Below are positions 56,351 through 64,000 of a stretch of DNA of 64,000 nucleotides, piece after piece; the first letter of the stretch is position 1; every line of letters starts with the position of its first letter. The notes below the pieces were generated by a model. That model made no database searches. It had not been told where the DNA came from and saw only the letters and a list, made by a program, of their open reading frames with translations. The translations under genes were made by a program, and so were the position numbers. Origin of the DNA: Calliphora vicina (Eukaryota > Arthropoda > Insecta > Diptera > Calliphoridae); the NCBI RefSeq assembly GCF_958450345.1, contig NC_088781.1:42767357-42831356 (forward strand), written 5' to 3'.

Positions 56351-57158
56351 GTTCGACATAATTATACCCTTCAACTTCGTGAGAAGAGTATATATAAGTT
56401 TGTCATTCCGTTTGTAATTTCCACAATACATAAAGTATACTATATATTCTGGATCCCTATAGATAGCGGATCGATTAAGCCATGTCTGTCTGTTGAAATC
56501 AACTTTCCGAAGCCCCCAAATAACTTACATACACGATTCATACATCAATATCTCCGGAATTCTTCCGGCTCGGTTGCTATTTAAAATCGGTCCACAAATG
56601 GCTGATATATAAGGAAAAAACCAGGACAGCCTTGATTTTTTACCTATATCTGGATTATTAAGTCATTAATATAGACAATATGGATATCTAATGATAGATA
56701 TTTCGACGACGTATATAAGACCATAGTAAGTTGGACCTACAATGGGTCAAAATCGGAAAAAATATTTTTTAATCCGAATTTTTTTTCGCTAAATATTAAA
56801 AAAATAATTAAAAAACTAAAAAAAAAAATTTCCAAAAAATGGAAAAAAATCTATATTGTTTACCTAAAAATATATAAAATTTTTATCTTGAATTATAATT
56901 TGGTGAAGGGTATATAAGATTCGGCACTGCCGAATATAGCTCTCTTACTTGTTTTTAAATAATGTTTCAATATATTCAGCTATTTAACTAATGCCTTCTT
57001 TACTGATCATGCCAATGTTTGCTTTCCAGCTTCAAACTATCAAACTTTTTCTTCAGCATAATTTTTCTTTCTATCACGTACATTTGTTTGCCTTATATGA
57101 TATTTTTCTAAGATGCTTTATCGTAATTTTATAAATAATTTAATTGTTCACGATCACC
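55876..57158. repeat. 1283-bp tandem duplication, unit 1
   Basis: Contains the second half of the mariner relic, a family A DINE-like element and about 200 bp of 3' flank. The next 1283 bp (57159-58441) repeat it. I saw no difference on reading both copies line by line. The junction has at most one base of homology. Confidence 0.9.
56362..56957 (+). mobile_element. DINE-1/Helentron-like element, family A, copy 4
   Basis: TTATACCCTTCAACTTCGTG start, 'ATAGATAGCGGATCGATTAA' core (one G lost relative to copy 1), A/T tract, GGGTATATAAG, hairpin ATTCGGC-ACT-GCCGAAT, TTACTTGTTTTTA. Duplicated as copy 5 within the tandem duplication. Confidence 0.7.
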
Positions 57159-58441
57159 GATCCATTACGATAACCCACCCGAAGCGTAAACGATCGCACG
57201 TGAAGCCGGCCTACCAGCCGAATCAACACCAAAGCCGAATGTCCTTGGCGCTTAGTTGATTCTCTGTATTTGGTGGGAGCAAAAGGATCATATCTATTAT
57301 GAGCTGCTGAAATCTGGCCAGACCATCACCGAACGCAACAGATTCGTTTGAATATGCGGCCAGACATGAAACCGTAAAATTTCATCACAAAAACGCTCGG
57401 CCACATGTTGCAATACCTGTTAAAAAGTATTTAGAAAGAAGTGGTTGGTGAGTTTTGCCTACCAGTCCAGACCGTGCCCCGTCTGACTACTATTGTAGGA
57501 CGCCCTCTTTGGCCTCAAAAGATTAGCAGTTCTTTTGGCTCGGAATCCATATGTTCCCCGAAAGATGGGAATACTTCGTAATAACTATTCATTCAAGTTA
57601 TTTCAATAAAAGCTTCGTAGTTACTTTTGATTAGTTCGACATAATTATACCCTTCAACTTCGTGAGAAGAGTATATATAAGTTTGTCATTCCGTTTGTAA
57701 TTTCCACAATACATAAAGTATACTATATATTCTGGATCCCTATAGATAGCGGATCGATTAAGCCATGTCTGTCTGTTGAAATCAACTTTCCGAAGCCCCC
57801 AAATAACTTACATACACGATTCATACATCAATATCTCCGGAATTCTTCCGGCTCGGTTGCTATTTAAAATCGGTCCACAAATGGCTGATATATAAGGAAA
57901 AAACCAGGACAGCCTTGATTTTTTACCTATATCTGGATTATTAAGTCATTAATATAGACAATATGGATATCTAATGATAGATATTTCGACGACGTATATA
58001 AGACCATAGTAAGTTGGACCTACAATGGGTCAAAATCGGAAAAAATATTTTTTAATCCGAATTTTTTTTCGCTAAATATTAAAAAAATAATTAAAAAACT
58101 AAAAAAAAAAATTTCCAAAAAATGGAAAAAAATCTATATTGTTTACCTAAAAATATATAAAATTTTTATCTTGAATTATAATTTGGTGAAGGGTATATAA
58201 GATTCGGCACTGCCGAATATAGCTCTCTTACTTGTTTTTAAATAATGTTTCAATATATTCAGCTATTTAACTAATGCCTTCTTTACTGATCATGCCAATG
58301 TTTGCTTTCCAGCTTCAAACTATCAAACTTTTTCTTCAGCATAATTTTTCTTTCTATCACGTACATTTGTTTGCCTTATATGATATTTTTCTAAGATGCT
58401 TTATCGTAATTTTATAAATAATTTAATTGTTCACGATCACC
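57159..58441. repeat. 1283-bp tandem duplication, unit 2
   Basis: Direct repeat of 55876-57158. It includes the mariner 3' half (57159-57630) and DINE-like copy 5 (57645-58240). Sequence returns to unique DNA at CATTCCGTCTTAC. Confidence 0.9.
57645..58240 (+). mobile_element. DINE-1/Helentron-like element, family A, copy 5
   Basis: Identical by eye to copy 4, because it lies in the second unit of the 1283-bp duplication and is not an independent insertion. Confidence 0.7.
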
Positions 58442-58700
58442 GCATTCCGTCTTACATCTAAATATGCCCGCAAAACTTTGAAAATAAAATTTTTTGTGTG
58501 ACTATTCAAGCAGTAATTTGTTTTATTTAAAGCCACTTAGATTGATTACAACGACCGCGGTGTATTAATTACAAGAACGCGACATTGAGATTTGTTCCGG
58601 TGCATCTTTCTGTGGAAATGCCTATATTAAATTCTTGTGTAAAATCTGCTCTGCAAATGTTGATATTCAAAAGAAAGAAAAATATATTAACTTCCCTTGT
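58442..58700. other. Short spacer
   Basis: No feature recognised. Confidence 0.3.
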
Positions 58701-58823
58701 GGCCATTATTACAACTTGCCTTTAAGTTCGAAATAGTAAAAGTTAACTGTAAGGGTATCTTTTTCTATTACTTAAAGTTAACTTTTACTATTTCGAACTT
58801 AAAGGCAAGTTGTAATAATGGCC
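58701..58823. repeat. Perfect inverted repeat, 48-bp arms and 27-bp loop
   Basis: Left arm 58701-58748 (GGCCATTATTACAACTTGCC...AGTTAACT) and right arm 58776-58823 are exact reverse complements. The spacer is 58749-58775. As RNA, either strand would fold into a 48-bp uninterrupted stem. It could be a tiny foldback element, an inverted duplication, or a hairpin-RNA source. No target duplication was identified. Confidence 0.85.
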
Positions 58824-59879
58824 CTAATACTAGTAATTCTAGAACGTATTCTTATAGTCAGTAGTTCTTCAAAATTTGCGTTGAAATTCTTAGGAATTGT
58901 GCGAGAACTAGTTCTTCATCAGTGATTTTGAATTGAATTTTTAGTGCTAGTTCCAAGAATCTGTTGGGAAATTTGTATGGTTCGTTGAGTTAAATTAATG
59001 AATTTACAAAAGAAGAATTATATTTAGAGATAAACACGTTGGATAAAATTAAAAAATCTTTATCCTCATTTATACCTTACATAAATGAGGTTTCCAGCCT
59101 ATTTTAAATACAAAATGACTTAAACTACATATAAAAAAATTATTACTATAATTAAATTAAATGTGTAAATTGGCCATTACTGTCGTAATGGTAAAGTATT
59201 TAGACAAGTATGTATTTAGCAGTGTAAAGAAAAAGAAAAATAAGAAAAGTGCCAGCTACTCGTTATTATTTGCAACGTTTATTTAACAAGAATACATATG
59301 TATGTATACAATTTTCTAGAAAAAGAATTTATACCATAAGTAAAGCATAGCCAGGGTATTTTATTACAATGCGACAACAACCAAACAAAATGAAAAAAGA
59401 AAAATAAATAAGTGAAAACTATGGAGGAAGTACAGAAAAAAAAACTATAAGAAGCGGAAAAGTTAAAATTCTTAAGATTACAACACAATGACAACGTCGT
59501 CGATGTAGACGACCAGCTCTCAATGCATCTACACACAACCCCACAAAGAAGGCTAAATAAACTAACAATAAAATAATCCACAACAATAGCAGCAGCACCA
59601 CCACCATCCACCAGCCCCAAACAACAAGTTGCTTTACGCAGAGAAAAATAATTAGTTGTACATGTTTACTGTTACCATTTCAACTATTTTTAAAGGTTTT
59701 CTAACAATATTATGGTCACAGTAAGTATTTATATGATTGTGGTAACCATAATATGTTAAAGTTGCGATTCACATGATTGTAACAATCATATATATGATTG
59801 TAGTAAATATGTATTGGGTATATGACTTAAAAATGTGGGATTTAGCTTTTATTTTGAACCATTTGTATAATATAAATTT
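58824..59879. other. Non-coding DNA
   Basis: 59480-59640 is compositionally unlike its surroundings (CAC/CAA-rich), but its minus-strand frames have no recognisable motif. A short inverted repeat ATATTATGG.../...CCATAATATG lies at 59708-59755. No gene supported; the missing first exon of Tpr2 could lie anywhere to the right of 50100. Confidence 0.3.
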
Positions 59880-60625
59880 ATTTAAAGTATTGGCCATTAT
59901 TAGCTGTGACCTTTTCCCATCTTTCTGGCAACTTATGGATTCCGAGCAAAAAGAACTGCTCATCTTTTGAGGCCAAGAACGAATCAAGCCAATTTCGGAT
60001 ACTCTGTTCTGAAGTAAAGCGTATCCCAGAGAGAGTGTTCTGCATCGATCGAAACAAATAGTCTTCGGATGGGGCACGGTCTGGACTACAAAGCGGGTGA
60101 GGCAAAACTTCTTAATCACTTCATTCTAAATACTTTTTAACAGGTTTTGCAACATGTGGCCGATCGTCGTCATGATGGAATATTACGGTTTCATGTCTGG
60201 CCGCATATTCTGGGCATTTTTTTGGCCAACACTCGTTTCAAACGAATCAGTTGCCATCGGTATAGATTATCTGTGATGGTCTGGCTAAATTTCAGCAGCT
60301 CATAATAGGTAGAATCCTTTTGCTCCCACCAAATACAGGGCATTACATTTGCTCTATGGATATTTGGAATTGGTGTGGATTCGGCTGGTTGGCGGACTTC
60401 ACGTATGAACTATTACGCTTCATCGCAAGTAAAGATTCGTTGCAAAAATGATTTTCTTTTATAGCGTTCAAGCAAAATTTCGGACATGTAAAATCGTCTT
60501 TAAAGGTCTTTCGACTTCGATTCGTATGATACCCAATTTCCCTGCTTTTGGATGAATCTTGCTGCTCGCAAACTCCTTTCGAGTCAATTCGCAATAATAA
60601 GGAGCACAAGATTTCCAATCGTTTC
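59880..60625 (-). pseudogene. Mariner transposase relic
   Basis: The minus strand begins near 60618 with a piece recalling 'QQDSSKSREIGYHTNRSRKT', then 'LNAIKENHFCNESLLAMKRN'. It passes the central 'YYELLK'-like part near 60300 and ends with a clear C-terminus: 'MPHPLCSPDRAPSEDYLFRS', 'SIRNWLDSFLASKDEQFFLL' and 'GIHKLPERWEKVTANNGQYF' at 60105-59880. The third catalytic Asp block (usual SPD.APSDY) is SPDRAPSEDY here. The HTH part is missing and frames are broken. Same mariner subfamily as 55380-56350, with the central C-terminal piece that copy lacks. Confidence 0.85.
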
Positions 60626-60639
60626 TATTTGATGCTAGG

Positions 60640-62060
60640 GTCATAATTTCATTTCACCTTTTTCCAGTTCGAGAAGCCTCTACGTCTAACTATCTTCGCC
60701 AAGTGTGGGCAAGGACGGTCCTTCTCCTTCCACTATCTTGCGGACTCTAGTCAATGCATTGCTGGTTACATCTCCGGGTGGTCTTCGTAATTCGTTGCCA
60801 ATCCATCGCCATTTCCTTCTCAAAACTTCGGAATGTATTTGGCTTTGATGTGTGAGTGCCCAGAGGTGTGTGTTCGATATCCTGTTGGGCCAGTAGATTT
60901 TTCGTTTTTTCTTCTTAGGCATTTGTTGGTGAAAACTTGCAAAGTGTTTACATCTCTGGCAGACATATTCCACGTTTCACAGCCATATAAGAGCACAGAC
61001 TTCACACACTGTCTTCGCCAAGTGTGAGCAGGCCGTCCTCTCCTTCTACTACCTTGCGGACTTCAGTCAATGGTTACATCTCCAGGTGGCCTTCGTAATG
61101 CATGGACAATCCATCGTCATTTCCTTCTCAAAACTTCGGAATGTATTTGGCGTATGTATTTGGTGAGGTGTGTGTTCAATATCCAGTAGATTTTAAGTTT
61201 TATCTTCTTAGGCATTTGTTGGTGAAAACTTTCAAAGTGTTTACATCTCTGGCAGACATATTCCACGTTTCACAGCCATAGAAGAGCACAGACTTTACAC
61301 ACGAATTGGAAACAGGGTCTAAACAAAATATTTCCAATCATTTCTGTTTGATGATTGGTTCTTAATTTCATTCCAGCTTTTTCCTGTTCGCGAAGCCTCT
61401 ATGTCTAACTGTCTTCGCCAAGTGTGAGCAGGCCGTCCTCTTCTTCTACTACATTGCGGGCTCCAGTCAATGGTTACATCTCCAGGTGGCCTTCGTAATG
61501 CATGGACAATCCATTTCCTTCCAAAACTTCGGAATGTATTTGGCTTTGATGTGTGAGTGCCCAGAGGTGTGTGTTCGATATCCTGTTGGGCCAGTAGATT
61601 TTTAGTTTGATTTTCTTAGGCAGCCATAGAATAGCACAGACTTCGAACAAGTTGAAAATAGGTGGAGATTGATGGTGATTTCCACTCTGGGTTTAGTTGG
61701 CCAAAAGCTTGCCGAGCTCTCATGGTGCGATTTGAGACATCATCAGCCTCCAGTCGATGTTATAATGCTACCCAAGTAGCAAAAGTGGTGCACTTCCTGT
61801 ATTTGGATGTTTTGTATAAGGAATGGCAGATTGGATGGTGCATTTAAACGCATTACCTTCGTCTTAATTATATTTATTCTGATTTTTGCCTTTACAGCTT
61901 CTGTCTCTACCATTTGAAGGCTATGCACCATGTCTTGCCAGGCGGCCGCCTAAACCCCATGTTACGCCTCTGTTGTTGCTCATTGCATTTCTCATGACAA
62001 TGTCCAGCACTTCGTTAAAGAGTAACAGCGACAGGATCAGTCTTTTTGTACACCAGCTTT
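60640..62060 (-). mobile_element. Non-LTR retrotransposon relic (RTE/SR2-like) with repeated C-terminal segments
   Basis: On the minus strand, from 62060: an RT part near 62000-61930 ('LDIVMRNAMSN', 'VTWGLGGRLA'), then 'KIRINIIKTKVMRLNAPSNL' and 'HHFCYLGSIITSTGG' (61870-61745). A C-terminal block follows: 'VLLYGCETWNMSARDVNTLQ', 'VFTNKCLRRK', 'YWPNRISNTHLWALTHQSQI' and 'EVLRRKWRWIGNELRRPPGD' (61005-60740). That C-terminal block occurs three times: about 60695-61005, 61010-61302 and 61409-61625. The 80-bp lead-in is also repeated (60613 and 61333). Catalytic YADD-type residues were not seen, and frames are broken. Confidence 0.75.
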
Positions 62061-62941
62061 AACAGAAACCTTATCGCTAACTGAGTTTCGGTGATGTATA
62101 CGACAATTTGCGTTTCCGAATAGCTCTTGGATTATCGAAAATTATAAACATCTGAAATGGTTACAGTAAACAAATAAAACTATATTTTTTTCTGGGTGTA
62201 GCCAGCCAGCTAAATCCCACCATAAAATAGCAGGAATAACTTTTAAGGTATTTTGAAATTTTACTGGATTTCAAAATGTTGCAAAGAAGACTTTAAAGAC
62301 TGCTTTCGCCTAGAAACTGGCAAAACCAAATCTAAAGAAAAGGAACAGTTTACAAACAATACTTCTCATACTTACAGAAATGAGTGCATCCAGAATTTCT
62401 TTACGTTTCGTTAGAAAAGTGATGAATAAAATGTAAAGCAATAACAAAAAAAGAAATTCACAAGTTAACGAACTCCAGAAAATATCATCACCATTCATAG
62501 CCATAAAAGAACAATAAAATTGCAACAACTGAAAAACATTATCAGCAGCAACAACAACAACAATACCAAACCCATTTACAATAATAATAACTATTAAAGA
62601 AAAACAATCAAAGACGACTCTCTGCCACACCAGCCTGGCTGGAGACTTTTGCCAGTCTCTCTAGCAAACATTCACCCACAAACGGCCACAAAATAATAAT
62701 AGTTTATAATAGTATTGTTTTGATTTTATATTTACAACAACCATCTACAACTACAATAAAATATTAAAAAAAAAAAAATTATAACAAAAAATTGGAACAT
62801 ATTTTCATATACGACTAAATCGACCTTAATTCACATTGAGTTGCAAAGTACTTGCTGATGATGCTGTAGGAGATGACGATCAGCTACAGCTACAGCATCA
62901 ACACAATAAATAAAGAAATTTATTACAGCAATTTTTATCCC
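62061..62941. other. Non-coding DNA
   Basis: CAA-rich patch at 62545-62570, A-rich DNA at 62740-62800, otherwise unremarkable. A 106-codon minus-strand frame (62630-62310) is low-complexity and not supported. Confidence 0.3.
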
Positions 62942-63712
62942 TTTTTATACCCTACACCACCATAGTGGGGAGGGTATTATGCGTTTGTGCAGATGTTTGT
63001 AACGCCCAAAAATATTAGTCTAACACCCACCTTAAAGTATACCGATCGACTTAGAATCACTTTCTGAGTCGATTAAACGATGTCCGTCCGTCCGTCCGTC
63101 CGTCTGGTTGGCTGGCTGGCTGGCTGGCTGTCCATGTAAACCTTGTGCGCAGAGTACAGGTCGCAATTTTGAAGATATTTCGATCAAATTTGGTACATAT
63201 TACTTTTTCGGCCCAAGGACCAAGCCTATTGAAACTGGCTGAAATCGGTCCATTATTTCACCTAGCCCCCATACAAATGTCCCCTCGAAATTGGACTTTA
63301 TCGGTCATAAATGTTTAATTTATCTATGTATCTACACAAATTTCGCTCCAAATAAGTTTTATATATACAAAATTCATGTCACCAAATTTTGTTACGATCG
63401 GTCCATAATTAGTCATAGCTCCCATATAGACCCGCTTCCGAAAATCACTTTAAAGTGCATAAATCGCTTAAAAATGTTGGTATACACACAAAATTCAACA
63501 TAGTTAACTTTAATATAGACATAAATCACACGACCTAATTTTGTGGTGATCGGTCCATAATTGGTCATAGCTCCCATATAAGGCCCACTTCCAAAAATCA
63601 CTCAAAAATATAAATTATTGATATTTTAAAAGAAAAATATTTTTACTCATTTACTTGGTGTAGGGTATTATATGGTCGGGCTTGACCGACCATACTTTTT
63701 TACTTGTTTTTA
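62942..63712 (+). mobile_element. DINE-1/Helentron-like element, family C, full copy
   Basis: 5' end TTTTTATACCCTACACCACC with inverted GGGAGGGTATTA close by. It has the core 'GTCGATTAAACGATGTCCGT', a GTCC(4)/GGCT(5) microsatellite at 63083-63130, and repeated 'CGGTCCATAATT.GTCATAGC' units. The 3' end TAGGGTATTATATGG overlaps the hairpin TGGTCGG-GCTTGA-CCGACCA and is followed by TTACTTGTTTTTA. Ends are intact, so it may be the youngest family C copy here. Confidence 0.7.
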
Positions 63713-64000
63713 ATAGATTTTTTCTTTTTGTTTTTACAATAAAACATACGTTTTGTTTTTGTTTGTCAGGAATTTCATTTTTAATTTATATCCTTTGATG
63801 ATGATGATGACGATGTTTAAAAAGGATATGCCATGGTGTTGACCCTAATTTAATTTTGTTATAAGTACGATGAGTATAGGGAAACAAAGAAGAAATGTTA
63901 ATACTATTAATCATAATTATGTTGAATAATTTGAACAAAAGGTTTTAAAAAAGGTGTGAATTGAATTATGAGAAGTGAATGGAAAAAAAGTTGAATAAAT
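63713..64000. other. AT-rich right edge
   Basis: GAT microsatellite at 63798-63816; otherwise no feature recognised before the window ends. Confidence 0.3.

Noticed and set aside
59279..59640. 113-codon minus-strand frame starting MGLVDGGGAAAIV as a possible first exon of Tpr2
   Set aside because: It has no similarity to the acidic N-terminus expected for this protein family and no donor in the right phase was identified.
62310..62630. 106-codon minus-strand hydrophobic frame
   Set aside because: It is built from CAA/ATT-type low-complexity DNA with no motif.
1..64000. tRNA or rRNA genes
   Set aside because: No cloverleaf A/B-box pair or rRNA-like GC-rich conserved segment was recognised by eye. 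A covariance-model scan would settle it.

Overview
The window looks like one stretch of a large, AT-rich, repeat-filled dipteran genome, most likely a calyptrate fly (blowfly or house-fly type). This is an inference. It rests on spliced genes whose protein sequence closely resembles Drosophila proteins, short introns with GT/AG borders, non-coding DNA rich in TTG/CTG and CAA triplets, and many relics of fly transposons: DINE-1/Helentron-like elements, mariner, Tc1, and non-LTR retrotransposons with RNase H.

Only two host genes can be supported. On the + strand, 24829-26076 is the last coding exon of a nuclear-regulator-like protein: low complexity, poly-Gly and poly-Ala, ending in a BESS-like helical motif. 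Its upstream exons are not visible here. On the - strand, 50082-46292 carries three exons of the TPR/J-domain co-chaperone Tpr2 (DNAJC7 orthologue), complete except for the first exon. Its last intron holds a 2.1 kb array of an 11-bp minisatellite. No tRNA, rRNA, CRISPR or prokaryotic feature was seen.

Layout. 1-24.8 kb is a graveyard of transposons: non-LTR fragments at 1-1010, 3900-4985, 9935-10930, 14490-15480 and 17540-18290; Tc1/mariner relics at about 1.7, 7.0, 13.3 and 22.7 kb; several MITEs; a degenerate tandem-repeat field at 5.4-6.9 kb; and a frameshifted relic of a multicopy arthropod protein family at 18.3-19.9 kb. 24.8-26.3 kb is the + strand gene. 26.5-46.3 kb is very AT-rich and holds nested MITEs, DINE-like elements, a probable solo LTR, and a 1162-bp element whose termini are exactly CACAGTG with a 5-bp target duplication (Transib/RAG-like), sitting in a repeat whose second, uninterrupted copy also lies in the window. 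46.3-50.1 kb is Tpr2. 50.1-64 kb is again repeat-rich: non-LTR and mariner relics, an apparently exact 1283-bp tandem duplication, a perfect 48-bp-arm inverted repeat, an RT fragment with repeated segments, and a full DINE-like element.

The two genes show no functional link. Most of the biological interest is in the mobile-element record: end structures, nesting order, a natural empty site, recurrent internal deletions and very recent duplication.
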